This document shows positions 53,984 through 62,716 of a stretch of 64,000 nt of DNA, one piece after another. The notes beneath the pieces are model-generated. The model saw only the letters and a program-made list of their open reading frames with translations, was not told the origin of the DNA and made no database searches. The position numbers and the translations under genes were made by a program. Source of the stretch: Shinella sp. SUS2 (lineage in GTDB: Bacteria > Pseudomonadota > Alphaproteobacteria > Rhizobiales > Rhizobiaceae). The stretch lies in assembly GCF_001262505.1 (NCBI RefSeq), contig NZ_KQ410726.1, positions 62,001-126,000 of the forward strand, in the 5' to 3' direction. Every line of letters begins with the position of its first letter. Position 1 is the stretch's first letter.

Positions 53984-54397
53984 CTAGGCCTTTTTCGCCC
54001 GCGGCTTGGCGCGGGAAGCCTGGTTCAGCGCCACCGCGGCGCGGATGAGCGCCTTCAGGGCGTCCTCGCGGATGGCCTCGCCCTCGCGGAAGTCGATGGC
54101 GCGACGGGTATTGCCCTCCAGGCTGGAATTGAAGAGGCCTGCCGGGTCCTCCAGTGCGGCGCCCTTGGCAAAGGTCATCTTCACGACGGCCTTGTAGGTC
54201 TCCCCGGTGCAGACGATGCCGTCATGCTCCCAGACCGGCACGCCGCGCCATTTCCATTCCTCGACGACATCGGGGTCGGCCGCCTTGACCAGCGCGCGCA
54301 GCCGGGCGAGCGTTTCGCCCCGCCAGTCGGCAAGTTCGGCAATGCGCGCGTCGATCAGCGCGGAAGGGGTGGCCGTCTCGCTTTTCGTCTCGTCCAT
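53984..54397 (-). CDS. DUF1801 domain protein
   Basis: A 137-residue protein with WRGETLARLRALVKAADPDV, EWKWRGVPVWEHDGIVCTGE and a Lys-rich end RAKPRAKKA. AAGGAG precedes the ATG at 54397. It is next to another DUF1801 gene, a distant paralogue. Function unknown. Confidence 0.82.
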   Translation of the reverse strand: MDETKSETATPSALIDARIAELADWRGETLARLRALVKAADPDVVEEWKWRGVPVWEHDGIVCTGETYKAVVKMTFAKGAALEDPAGLFNSSLEGNTRRAIDFREGEAIREDALKALIRAAVALNQASRAKPRAKKA

Positions 54398-54414
54398 GGT
54401 CGTCGTCTCCTTCG

Positions 54415-54834
54415 TCACAGGCGCTCGCCCGGCAGCCGGCTCGCCTGCGCGATCCAGTCGGCAAGCGGCGTCTTGTCGAGATCGTCGCCCTCCTGGATAT
54501 GGAAATAGCGCGTTTCAGGGGTTTTCGAGGCGACCGGCGGCACCGGATCGAGTGACGTGCCGCGAAAGAAGGTCAGCTTGATGTATTTCGCAAAGCAATG
54601 GTAGCTGAGAAACCAGCCGTCTCCCTCGATGCCATAGAACGGCGAGTTCCATTTCACGGCCTTGTGGACATCGGGCACTGCCTTCGCGATCAGCGCGTCG
54701 AGCTTGCGGCCGACATCGCTCTTCCAGCCCGGCATCGCCGCGATATAGGCCTGGATCGGGCCGTCACCATAACCTTTGGCGATCTGCGGATTGCCGCCGG
54801 AAAGGAGTTTGGGTTCCTCCGGTGCCCCGGTCAT
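54415..54834 (-). CDS. DUF1801 domain protein
   Basis: A 139-residue protein with AAMPGWKSDVGRKLDALIAK, VKWNSPFYGIEGDGWFLSYH and KYIKLTFFRGTSL, the DUF1801 core. Its start overlaps the small membrane gene stop (ATGA). Part of the ArsR-SRPBCC run. Function unknown. Confidence 0.82.
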   Translation of the reverse strand: MTGAPEEPKLLSGGNPQIAKGYGDGPIQAYIAAMPGWKSDVGRKLDALIAKAVPDVHKAVKWNSPFYGIEGDGWFLSYHCFAKYIKLTFFRGTSLDPVPPVASKTPETRYFHIQEGDDLDKTPLADWIAQASRLPGERL

Positions 54835-55049
54835 TGCAGGCCCTCCGGGCTGCGTCGCCGCGCCAGATAGGGCAGGGCGAAGAGATAGAGCCCGCTTGCG
54901 AGCAGCAGGATGAGCGGAAAGAGCGCGAGAAGGCCGATCCAGAGGGCCGGGTTCTCCTGCGTCATGGCCGCGATGTTGATCAGCACGGCGACGGTGAAGA
55001 CGATCGAGAGCCAGCGGTGTATCTGCCGGATCCGTATGTTCCAGTTCAT
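54831..55049 (-). CDS. Small two-helix membrane protein
   Basis: A 72-residue protein with WLSIVFTVAVLINIAAM and a second helix WIGLLALFPLILLLASGLYL. CGAGGAGGC precedes the ATG. It overlaps the DUF1801 gene downstream by four bases. Function unknown. Confidence 0.75.
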   Translation of the reverse strand: MNWNIRIRQIHRWLSIVFTVAVLINIAAMTQENPALWIGLLALFPLILLLASGLYLFALPYLARRRSPEGLQ

Positions 55050-55087
55050 GGTTGCCTCCTCGCAACGGTGAAGGGGGTGCCCGCCGA

Positions 55088-55486
55088 TCAGTCCAGATCG
55101 CTCAGGACACGGTCGAGATTGTCGAGGAACCGCGGCCAGCCGGCCTGCGCGCCCTGGAAGTAACGTGGCTGGTCCGGTTTGAAGCCGGTCTGTTCCATGC
55201 GCAGGGTCGTGCCCGCGCCGACCGGCGTCAGCGTCCAGGTGACGACGCTCTTCAGGCGCGAATCGCCCCAGGTGTAGGAAAGGCTGCGGTGCGGCTCGAC
55301 CTCCAGCACCTCGCAGTTCACCGAGCCCCATTCCGCCCGGAAATCGAAGCGGTGACCGACACTGGCCGCAAAATCGGTCTCCATCAGCCATTCGGCGATG
55401 AGATGGGGCTGGGTCAGCGCGCGCCAGATCTTTTCCGGCGGATGGGGAATTTGCCGTTCCAGGACGACGGAAAGCGTTTCTGTCAT
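55088..55486 (-). CDS. SRPBCC (AHSA1-like) domain protein
   Basis: A 132-residue START-like protein: VVLERQIPHPPEKIWRALTQ, AEWLMETDFAASVGHRFDFR, SYTWGDSRLKSVVTWTLTPV and the AHSA1-type end AGWPRFLDNLDRVLSDL. It overlaps the ArsR stop by four bases. Third of three such pairs. Confidence 0.9.
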   Translation of the reverse strand: MTETLSVVLERQIPHPPEKIWRALTQPHLIAEWLMETDFAASVGHRFDFRAEWGSVNCEVLEVEPHRSLSYTWGDSRLKSVVTWTLTPVGAGTTLRMEQTGFKPDQPRYFQGAQAGWPRFLDNLDRVLSDLD

Positions 55487-55806
55487 TGATCCATTCTCTT
55501 CAGGAGGTCTTCCAGGCGATCGAACCGGCTCTGCCAGAAGCCGGCCATCTGGCTCGTCCAGTCGACGAGCGGGGCGAGCGCATCGAGCTGTGCGCTGTAA
55601 TGCGTCTGCCGGCCCTCGTGCCGGTCGCGCACCAGGCCCGCCTGCTTGAGTAAAGCGAGATGTTTGGAAACGACCGGCTGGGAAACGCCGGCCTGCGCCG
55701 TCAGCGCCCCCACCGTCTTCTCCCCCTCGCGGCACAGCCGCTCGAACAGCGCCCGGCGGGTGGGATCCGCAAGCGTGCGGAAGAGCGCGTCGTGTACTTC
55801 GGCCAC
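55483..55806 (-). CDS. ArsR family transcriptional regulator
   Basis: A 107-residue repressor starting at GTG (AEVHDALFRTLADPTRRALF), with HTH GVSQPVVSKHLALLKQAGLV and wing DRHEGRQTHYSAQ. GAGG lies upstream. No metal Cys pair. Controls the SRPBCC, small membrane and DUF1801 genes that follow. Confidence 0.92.
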   Translation of the reverse strand: MAEVHDALFRTLADPTRRALFERLCREGEKTVGALTAQAGVSQPVVSKHLALLKQAGLVRDRHEGRQTHYSAQLDALAPLVDWTSQMAGFWQSRFDRLEDLLKRMDQ

Positions 55807-55810
55807 GTTG

Positions 55811-55866
55811 ATCCATACCTCAATAGCTATGGATTTTCTATAGCCATACGGCTATGAATAAGTCAA
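55811..55866 (-). promoter_or_regulatory. Promoter and dyads of the third ArsR/SRPBCC operon
   Basis: On the minus strand TTGACT (55861-55866), 17 bases, and CTATAG (55838-55843) form a good promoter. The dyad ATAGCC-ATAC-GGCTAT (55840-55855) spans the spacer and -10. A second dyad ATCCATA-N10-TATGGAT (55811-55834) lies downstream in the leader, with the palindrome ATAGCTAT (55823-55830) inside it. Confidence 0.7.
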
Positions 55867-55932
55867 GATGGGCAGGAGGAGCCGAAAACCATCGGCTCGG
55901 CTCACTCGAACATATGCCCGCTCATCTATAGG

Positions 55933-56856
55933 TCAGCTGGCCGGCAGCGGTGTGAACTCCTCCTCGTCACCGGGTACTATGTCGAAGCGGCCGGTGCGCC
56001 ATTCCTCCTTGGCCTGCTCGATTCGCTCCTTGGAGGAAGAGACGAAGTTCCACCAGATAAAGCGTTTCGAGCCGAGCGCCGCGCCGCCGAAGAGCATGAT
56101 GTGACAGCCCTGCGGGCCGGCCTTCAGCGTGATCGCATCGCCGGGACGGAAGACGAGCAGTTGGTCGGGTGCAAAGACGTCGCCGGCGACATCCAGCGTG
56201 CCGGACAGTACGTAGACCGCCCGCTCCTCCCAGTCTGCCGCAAGCGGTGCGGCGGCGCCGGGCGCCAGCGTCAGGTCGGTGTAGAGCGTCTGCGTCGGCA
56301 CGGCGACCGGCGATGCATAGCCCTCGTAGGAGCCGATGATGGTGCGTCCGGTGATGCCGTCCGCCGAAAAGGCCGGAAGCTCCGCCTTGGTCGTGTGGGC
56401 GAAGACGGGGGCGATCTCCTCGTGGCTGTCCGGCAGCGCAAGCCAGGTCTGCAGGCCGGAGATCGACTGCGGCTTGCCGCGCAGGTTCTCCGGCGAGCGC
56501 TCCGAATGCACGATGCCGCGCCCTGCCGTCATCAGGTTCACGTCGCCGGGCGCGATGACCATTTCGGTGCCGAGGCTGTCGCGGTGCTTGATCTCGCCGT
56601 CGAAGAGATAGGTGACGGTGGACAGCCCGATATGCGGATGCGGCTTGACGTCGATGGCCTCACCCGCGCGCAGCAGCGCCGGGCCCATGCGGTCGAAGAA
56701 GATGAACGGCCCGACGAGCCGGCGCTTGGCCGTCGGCAGCGCCCGCCGCACTTCCAGCCCGCCGATATCGCTCGTGCGCGGAATGATCAGATGCTCCAGC
56801 GCATCGCACGCCGCCGCATCGCCGGCCTCCGGGTCCTTTCCGGGAAAGAAACTCAT
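55933..56856 (-). CDS. Pirin family protein
   Basis: A 307-residue bicupin: VGPFIFFDRMGP, VKPHPHIGLSTVTYLFDGEI and HSERSPENLRGKPQSISGLQ with the His and Glu metal ligands of the N-terminal cupin, and AVYVLSGTLDVAGDVFAPDQ in the C-terminal cupin. Pirins bind iron and some act as quercetinases. CAGGAGGGC precedes the ATG at 56856. Substrate unknown. Confidence 0.92.
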   Translation of the reverse strand: MSFFPGKDPEAGDAAACDALEHLIIPRTSDIGGLEVRRALPTAKRRLVGPFIFFDRMGPALLRAGEAIDVKPHPHIGLSTVTYLFDGEIKHRDSLGTEMVIAPGDVNLMTAGRGIVHSERSPENLRGKPQSISGLQTWLALPDSHEEIAPVFAHTTKAELPAFSADGITGRTIIGSYEGYASPVAVPTQTLYTDLTLAPGAAAPLAADWEERAVYVLSGTLDVAGDVFAPDQLLVFRPGDAITLKAGPQGCHIMLFGGAALGSKRFIWWNFVSSSKERIEQAKEEWRTGRFDIVPGDEEEFTPLPAS

Positions 56857-57058
56857 GGCGCCCTCCTGTCGTTGCCGTGTGACCCACATGCTAGCGGGCG
56901 GGGAGGGGCGTGGATAGGGCGGCGGGCGTTGACGGTGTGTCGCCGGGTTCGGTTGCTTGCCGATGTCGGGGAGCACCGCTCCGCCTCGCGAGCGGCGCAA
57001 TGCGCCTCCCTGCTCACGGGGATTTTTCCAGAGGCAGGGACGGCGCCGGACTAGAGGC

Positions 57059-57310
57059 TCATGCCCCGTCGAGCGGCTCGGTGCCCTGCGGCTTGCCGGC
57101 GCGGTCGAGGCGGATCTTTTCGATGCGGTTCTCGGCGGCCGAGAGCAGCGTCTCGCAATGCTTCTTCAGCGCCTCGCCGCGCTCGTAGATCTCGATGGAG
57201 CGGTCGAGCGGCACGTCGCCGCGCTCGAGGGCGGCGACGATCTTTTCCAGCTCCTCCACGGCCTGTTCGAAGGAGAGGGCGGAGACGTCGGGGGTGGTGG
57301 CGTTGGTCAT
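57059..57310 (-). CDS. xseB: Exodeoxyribonuclease VII small subunit
   Basis: An 83-residue all-helical protein with [40 protein letters not shown] and [15 protein letters not shown], the XseB pattern. Partner of XseA in single-strand DNA degradation. Two bases after the HDAC-like gene, so co-transcribed. Confidence 0.95.
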   Translation of the reverse strand: MTNATTPDVSALSFEQAVEELEKIVAALERGDVPLDRSIEIYERGEALKKHCETLLSAAENRIEKIRLDRAGKPQGTEPLDGA

Positions 57311-57312
57311 GG

Positions 57313-58239
57313 TCAGCCTCTCATCAGGCGGTAGATATGGGTGGCGGCGGATTCGGCGAGGCCCGTGAGGTCGTAGCCGCCTTCCAGCAGGCTGACCACC
57401 CGGTTGTTCGCCGATTTTTCGGAAAGTTCCATCAGCTTGGCGGTCGCCCAGTCGAAATCGTCGGCAACGAGGTTGATCTGCGCCAGGGGGTCACGGTGGT
57501 GGGCGTCGAAGCCGGCGGAGATGATGATGACATCCGGCCGGAAATCGGCGACGCGCGGCAGGACGCGCGACCTGAAGGCATCGCGGAAATGGTCGCTGCC
57601 GTCGTTCATCGAAAGGGGCGCGTTGACGATGTTGCCGGCGCCCGTCTCGTCCTTCGCGCCGCTGCCGGGATAGAGCGGCATCTGGTGCGTCGAGCAGAAC
57701 AGCACGGACGGATCGTCGAAGAAGATGTCCTGCGTGCCGTTGCCGTGATGCACGTCCCAGTCGACGATGGCGACGCGCTCGGCGCCGTGCGCCTTCTGGG
57801 CATGGCGGGCGGCGATGGCGGCGTTGTTGAAGAAACAGAAGCCCATCGCCTTGTCGCGTTCGGCGTGGTGGCCGGGCGGGCGGGCGGCGACGAAGGCGTT
57901 GTCGGCCTTGCCGGTGAAGACGGCGTCGACCGCCGCGATGGCGCCGCCGATGCCGGTCAGTGCCGCCTGCAGCGTCGCGGGGCTCGCATAGGTATCGGCC
58001 TCGACCTGGGCGATGTCCTCCTCGGGCATGGCGGACATGACGGCGGTGAGGTGCCGCTCGGGATGGGCGAGCAGGACGAAATCCTCGTTCGCCTGCGGCG
58101 CCTTCTCGCGCAGGAGCGGCGAAAAGCGCTCGTGCTCCAGCGCAAGATTGATCGCCCGGATGCGGTCCGACCGCTCCGGGTGGCCCTCCGGCGTATGGTG
58201 CTCGAGGAAGATCGGGTTCTCGAAGAGACACGTCGTCAT
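57313..58239 (-). CDS. Histone deacetylase family protein (acetylpolyamine amidohydrolase-like)
   Basis: A 308-residue zinc amidohydrolase: [53 protein letters not shown] and [11 protein letters not shown], with the zinc ligands Asp, His and Asp in place. Bacterial members act on acetylpolyamines or acetylated proteins. Its conserved neighbour is xseB. Confidence 0.92.
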   Translation of the reverse strand: MTTCLFENPIFLEHHTPEGHPERSDRIRAINLALEHERFSPLLREKAPQANEDFVLLAHPERHLTAVMSAMPEEDIAQVEADTYASPATLQAALTGIGGAIAAVDAVFTGKADNAFVAARPPGHHAERDKAMGFCFFNNAAIAARHAQKAHGAERVAIVDWDVHHGNGTQDIFFDDPSVLFCSTHQMPLYPGSGAKDETGAGNIVNAPLSMNDGSDHFRDAFRSRVLPRVADFRPDVIIISAGFDAHHRDPLAQINLVADDFDWATAKLMELSEKSANNRVVSLLEGGYDLTGLAESAATHIYRLMRG

Positions 58240-58309
58240 GGCCGGAAGCTACCCATTGCGGTTCGCGAGGTCCACGGGAAATGGGCCGGTGTCCACGGCT
58301 TTTCAACCG

Positions 58310-59260
58310 TCAGGGCGCAAGAAGCAGTTTTCCGGCGCGCGCGGGATCGTCCTGCCGGGCGAGTGCGGCGGAAAGGTCGGAAAGCGCGAAGACGCGGTCG
58401 ACGGCCGAGCCGAGAAAGCCGGCGCGGATACCCGCAAAGCTGCGTTCGAAGGCTGCTTCGATCGCCGCGCGCGGCGCCGAATGCACCCAGCCGCGCAGCC
58501 AGAGGAAGGAGAAGGCCACCGCCTCGCGCCGGTTCGCCACCAGCGCCGGGTCGAGCTGTGCGCCGCTCAGCGCGCCATACTGGATGAAGGCGCCGCCGTC
58601 GCGGATCTGCCGGAACAGCGCATTGCCGGGCTCTCCGCCGACTGCGTCGAGCACCGCATCGAGCGGCGGGGCGGCATGGGGAACGATCTCGCCGGCAAAC
58701 GTCTCCGCCAGCCGCGTCGCGCTCGCCGGGCTGCGCACGAGGGCGACAGGCCGGAAGCCGGCCTCGGCCAGCAGCACCAGCAGCATGCGCCCGATGGCGG
58801 AGGCGGCGGCCGTCACGCCGACGCGCTGGCCCTCCACCGCGCCGAAATGCGTCCTGGCGGCCTCGACCAGCTGGAAGGCGGTGAGCGGGTTCACATAGGC
58901 CATCGCGGCGGCCTCGTCGGAAAGGTCGTCCGGCACGGCAAAACACCAGTCGGCCGGGCGCAGCAGGAAGGGTTGCCACAACCCGCTCGCGCCGATCGGC
59001 AGCACGCGCTGGCCGATGGAAAACCCGGTGACGCCCGCGCCGAGGGCGGCGACCTCCCCGACGCCCTCGAAGCCGGGCACGAAGGGCAGCGTCGTGCGGC
59101 TGCGATAGGCGCCGGTGACGGGAATGAGGTCGGACGGGTTGATGGCCGCGCGGCGGATGCGGATCTCCACGTCGCCGGGACCGGGCGACGTGCGCTCGGC
59201 CTCCTCGAGGCGGATCACTTGCCGGGGATCGCCGAACGCTCTAACAACGGCACGAAGCAT
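58310..59260 (-). CDS. Zinc-independent alcohol dehydrogenase/quinone oxidoreductase-like protein
   Basis: A 316-residue MDR protein: AAINPSDLIPVTGAYRSRTT, PGFEGVGEVAALG and cofactor region GVTAAASAIGRMLLVLLAEA in place of the usual AxxGxVG. No zinc Cys cluster. It probably reduces quinones or enoyl compounds with NAD(P)H. Divergent from the thioesterase gene with a 20-base gap. Confidence 0.88.
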   Translation of the reverse strand: MLRAVVRAFGDPRQVIRLEEAERTSPGPGDVEIRIRRAAINPSDLIPVTGAYRSRTTLPFVPGFEGVGEVAALGAGVTGFSIGQRVLPIGASGLWQPFLLRPADWCFAVPDDLSDEAAAMAYVNPLTAFQLVEAARTHFGAVEGQRVGVTAAASAIGRMLLVLLAEAGFRPVALVRSPASATRLAETFAGEIVPHAAPPLDAVLDAVGGEPGNALFRQIRDGGAFIQYGALSGAQLDPALVANRREAVAFSFLWLRGWVHSAPRAAIEAAFERSFAGIRAGFLGSAVDRVFALSDLSAALARQDDPARAGKLLLAP

Positions 59261-59280
59261 GGTTTACCCCGGGACAAGAC

Positions 59281-59682
59281 GTGGAACAGGCGGCAGACAT
59301 CACGGTCAGCGAAGTCCGGATACCCTTCCGCGATATAGACATGCACGGCCACATGCACAATGCCGCATACTATGCCCATGCCGAGGCAGCCGTCGCCGGG
59401 CTCTGGCGGCACCGGCCGGAAGGCGCCGGTGATCCGGTCTATTTCGTGCGCAAGTCCGGCTGCACCTTTCACCGCGGCCTGAGGCTTGACGACCGCGCCC
59501 GCTTCGAGGTGTCCGTCACGCGCATCGGCGCGACCTCGCTGAGCTTTGCCGTGGCGATCTCCGCGGAGGGCGCACCGGTCGCCGACCTGGAGGTCGTCTG
59601 GGTCGCCGTCGATCCCGCAAGCCGCCAGCCCGTCAACGTGCCGCAGCCGGTGCGCGACTGGCTGAAGTCATTCCTCGCCTGA
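59281..59682 (+). CDS. Acyl-CoA thioesterase (4HBT hotdog family)
   Basis: A 133-residue hotdog protein starting at GTG, with FRDIDMHGHMHNAAYYAHAE, where the Asp and His lie at the 4HBT active site, and LRLDDRARFEVSVTRIGATS. Hydrolyses acyl-CoA. Its last 15 bases overlap the convergent GFA gene. Confidence 0.85.
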   Translation: MEQAADITVSEVRIPFRDIDMHGHMHNAAYYAHAEAAVAGLWRHRPEGAGDPVYFVRKSGCTFHRGLRLDDRARFEVSVTRIGATSLSFAVAISAEGAPVADLEVVWVAVDPASRQPVNVPQPVRDWLKSFLA

Positions 59683-60063
59683 CGCGGTCTCGACCTTCAG
59701 CCAGCCGGGCCGGCAATCCTCGAAGGAATGGTATTGCGGCATGAGCGCGGGATCGGCCGGATCGTCGAAGCCGCCGATCAGCAGCGCCACGACAGGCTCG
59801 TCGTCGATCGCCCCGATGGAGCTGCCGCAGGCCGGGCAGAAGGCGCGGCTGGAATAGTCGGAGGAGCGCCAGGTGGCAGGCTTGCCGCCGCTGCCGGTCC
59901 AGGCGAGGCGCCCGGCGGGAAACTCCACCCAGGCGGCGGTCGGGGCCCCCGTGTGCTGCTGGCAGAAGCGGCAGGAGCAGGTATGCGGCTTTTCCGCCAC
60001 GCCCGTCGCCTCGAAACGGATGGCGCCGCACAGGCAGCCGCCGGAATAGATCTTCTCGCCCAT
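59668..60063 (-). CDS. GFA family (glutathione-dependent formaldehyde-activating-like) protein
   Basis: A 131-residue zinc-binding protein: GGCLCGAIRFEATG, CSCRFCQQHTGAP and FCPACGSS supply the Cys ligands. GFA proteins bind glutathione and were first linked to formaldehyde handling. GAGGGG precedes the ATG. Eight bases separate it from the thiolase gene upstream. Confidence 0.9.
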   Translation of the reverse strand: MGEKIYSGGCLCGAIRFEATGVAEKPHTCSCRFCQQHTGAPTAAWVEFPAGRLAWTGSGGKPATWRSSDYSSRAFCPACGSSIGAIDDEPVVALLIGGFDDPADPALMPQYHSFEDCRPGWLKVETASGEE

Positions 60064-60071
60064 AATCCCCC

Positions 60072-61247
60072 TCACAATTTCCGGAAAAGTGTCACGATTC
60101 CCATGCCGCCGCCAATGCCCATCATGGCGAGCCCCTCCGTGCCCGCGTCCGCCGTCCGCATCTGCGTGAACAGCCGCGTGGCGAGGATGGCGCCGGAGGC
60201 TCCATAGGGGTGGCCGAGCGCCAGCGCCCCGCCCTCGCGGTTGACGGCGGCAGGATCGATGCCCAGCGCATCGAGGCTGGCAAGCACCTGGGAGGCGAAG
60301 GCCTCGTTGAATTCGATGAAGGGGACCCGCGCCGCGTCAAGGCCGGGATGGCGCGCGGCGAGCTTCTGCATCGCCGGCACGGGGCCAAGGCCGAGCAGGT
60401 TCGGATCGACGCCGGCGACCGCGCTGTCGACGATCTCCAGCAGCACCGTCAGGCCCAGCCTTTGCGCCTCGGCGCGTGACGTGACGAGCACGACGGCGGC
60501 CCCGTCATTGACCGGGCACGCATTGCCCGCCGTCACCGTTCCGTCGGGACGGAAGACGGGTTTCAGGGCGGCGAGTTTTTCCAGCGAGGTATTTTCGCGC
60601 GGGCATTCATCGTCAGGGACCGGGCCGGTGGGTGTGACGATCGGCACGATCTCGCCGGCAAAGCGCCCGGCCTTGCGCGCCGCCACGGCGCGGCGGTGGC
60701 TTTCGAGCGCGAAGCGATCCTGCCGCTCCCGGCTGATGCCGGCATGGGCGGCGACGTTTTCGGCGGCGATGCCCATGTCCGGATCGCCCACCGTATCCGG
60801 CGCCATGCGGGCGCGGCGGAGAGGCTCGGGCGCGCCGCCCGGCGTTGAGGGCGGGCGGAAGCGCAGATGCGCGCGGCTGGTGCTCTCGGTGCCGCCGGCA
60901 AGATAGATGCGCCCGGCGCCCGCCTGCACCAGTCGCGCTGCCAGCGTAATCGCCTCCAGCCCGGAGCCGCATTGCCGGTCGATCGTCATGCCGGGCACGC
61001 AAACCGGAAGGCCCGCCTCCAGCGCGGCAAGGCGCGCAAGATTGCCGGCGCTGTTGGCGGCATTGCCGAGGATGACGTCGTCAACGGCATCCGGCGGCAG
61101 TCCCGTCTCCTCGAGGATTTTTCGGATGAGCGGCGCGGCGAGGCTGGCTGGCTCGATGGCCGAAAGCCACCCGCCGATGCGGCCGATCGGCGTGCGGAAG
61201 GCCGCGGCGACGACGGGAATGCGGTCAGAGGAAACGGTCGAGTGCAT
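60072..61247 (-). CDS. Thiolase-like protein lacking the second catalytic Cys
   Basis: A 391-residue thiolase fold with the nucleophile Cys93 in DRQCGSGLEAI and His346 in LGHPYGASGA, but the usual CxGGG near the end reads MMGIGGGMG, so Gly377 replaces the acid-base Cys. It could act in one direction only, as a hydrolase, or on a special substrate. It overlaps the acyl-CoA ligase gene by 23 bases. In Bacillus yhfS is the equivalent gene beside bioY. Confidence 0.88.
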   Translation of the reverse strand: MHSTVSSDRIPVVAAAFRTPIGRIGGWLSAIEPASLAAPLIRKILEETGLPPDAVDDVILGNAANSAGNLARLAALEAGLPVCVPGMTIDRQCGSGLEAITLAARLVQAGAGRIYLAGGTESTSRAHLRFRPPSTPGGAPEPLRRARMAPDTVGDPDMGIAAENVAAHAGISRERQDRFALESHRRAVAARKAGRFAGEIVPIVTPTGPVPDDECPRENTSLEKLAALKPVFRPDGTVTAGNACPVNDGAAVVLVTSRAEAQRLGLTVLLEIVDSAVAGVDPNLLGLGPVPAMQKLAARHPGLDAARVPFIEFNEAFASQVLASLDALGIDPAAVNREGGALALGHPYGASGAILATRLFTQMRTADAGTEGLAMMGIGGGMGIVTLFRKL

Positions 61248-62712
61248 CGCTCTCCTCCGCCACCCATTGCCGGACTGTCTTTGCTGCCACCTTGCCGGAG
61301 GGCGTCATGGGCATGGCACGGCACAGCCAGATGCGGCGCGGCTGCTTGTAGCGCGGCAGAAGCGCCGAGAGCGCCGCCGTCAGTGCCTTTGGGGTCAGGC
61401 CCGGCTGTTCCGGTTCGATCACGGCAACGAGCTCGCTGCCGAGATCGGCATGCTGGATGCCGAAGACATGGGCGGCACGCACCAGGGCCGTATCGCGCAG
61501 CGCCGTCTCCACTTCGGAAGGATAGATGTTGTTGCCGCCCGACAGCACCATGCCGCCGGAGCGGCCGAGGAGGTGCAGCGTGCCGTCCGCCTCCAGGAAG
61601 CCGAGGTCGCCGACCGTCGCCAATGTGCCGAAGCGGGAGAGTCCCGCCCCGTCGCCCTGTACGAGATAGCCGGTGGCGACCAGCGGGCTTTCGACGAAGA
61701 CCGTGCCCGTCTCGCCCGCCGGCAGCGGGTTACCGGCATCGTCCAGCACGGCAATGTTCACACCCGGAAAGGCCTTGCCGACCGCGGTGGAGGAGGCGGC
61801 ATCGCCCGGTGCGGCGACAGTGACGAAGCCGAGTTCGGAGGCGCCGTAATATTCGCGCAGCGCCGCGGCGGGAAAGTGCGCCGCGCACAGGGCGTGGTCC
61901 GTCGCCGTCAGCTTCGCGCCGGCAATCGTGATGGCGGCAACGCCGGTTGCCGGGGGCTCTGCGGCGAGCCGGCGCAGCATGGTGGGCACCAGGACGAGGC
62001 GGCGGATGGCGTTGGCCCGGATCGTTGCCAGCGTTGCATCCGGATCGAAATGCGCGGCGGAATGAAAGGCGCCGCCGGCAAGCAGCGTCTCGGTCATCGC
62101 ATAGAGCGCAAGGCCATGGGCGAGGGGGCCGGGGGCACAGGTGTCCAGCGCCCGGTCGATGCCGAAGAAGGGCGCGCCCGTGGCAAGGCTGACGCGCCAG
62201 GAGCGCCGGTCGCGGATGATCGGCTTCGGATCGGCCGTCGTGCCCGAGGTGAAGACGATGAGGAACGGGTCGTCGTCGGCCCCTTCCGGCAGCACGGGCG
62301 TGTCCAGCGCGGCGCTTTCGGCGATGACCCGCCGCGCACCGTCGCGCCGGCTCTCGATGGCAAGATCGGCGCCGTGGGCGGTGACGACGAGGTCGGGGTC
62401 GATCTTGCCGATCAGGCGTGTACGCTGGGCTTCCGGCAGGTGCGGGTCGATCAGGGCGGCGCAATGGATGCCGGCCGTTGCGGCCGCAAAGGCGGCGGGA
62501 AAGAGCGCGTGGTTGCCGGTCATGATCGCGACCAGCCGGGTTTTCGGCCCGATGGTGCTGCGGCCTTCGGGCGCGAGATCGCGGAAGGCCGCAAGGAACT
62601 GCCGGGCCGTTGCCGCCAGTGCACCATAGGAAAGAACCCGGTCCTCCAGGTGGAAGGCCGGGTTCGAGGGGCTTTCGGCGGCGTGCCGTTCGAGGGCGCC
62701 GGAAAGCGGCAT
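61225..62712 (-). CDS. Acyl-CoA ligase (AMP-binding) of the biotin transport operon
   Basis: A 495-residue ANL enzyme: P-loop-like IVFTSGTTADPKPI, YYGASELGFVTV, GDLGFLEADGTLHLLGRSGG and the C-terminal Lys in TPSGKVAAKTV. It would activate a carboxylic acid as its CoA ester. ATG at 62712 is four bases after the bioY stop. Substrate unknown; the location suggests a pimelate-like or biotin-linked acid. Equivalent to yhfT in Bacillus. Confidence 0.88.
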   Translation of the reverse strand: MPLSGALERHAAESPSNPAFHLEDRVLSYGALAATARQFLAAFRDLAPEGRSTIGPKTRLVAIMTGNHALFPAAFAAATAGIHCAALIDPHLPEAQRTRLIGKIDPDLVVTAHGADLAIESRRDGARRVIAESAALDTPVLPEGADDDPFLIVFTSGTTADPKPIIRDRRSWRVSLATGAPFFGIDRALDTCAPGPLAHGLALYAMTETLLAGGAFHSAAHFDPDATLATIRANAIRRLVLVPTMLRRLAAEPPATGVAAITIAGAKLTATDHALCAAHFPAAALREYYGASELGFVTVAAPGDAASSTAVGKAFPGVNIAVLDDAGNPLPAGETGTVFVESPLVATGYLVQGDGAGLSRFGTLATVGDLGFLEADGTLHLLGRSGGMVLSGGNNIYPSEVETALRDTALVRAAHVFGIQHADLGSELVAVIEPEQPGLTPKALTAALSALLPRYKQPRRIWLCRAMPMTPSGKVAAKTVRQWVAEESDALDRFL

Positions 62713-62716
62713 CGGC

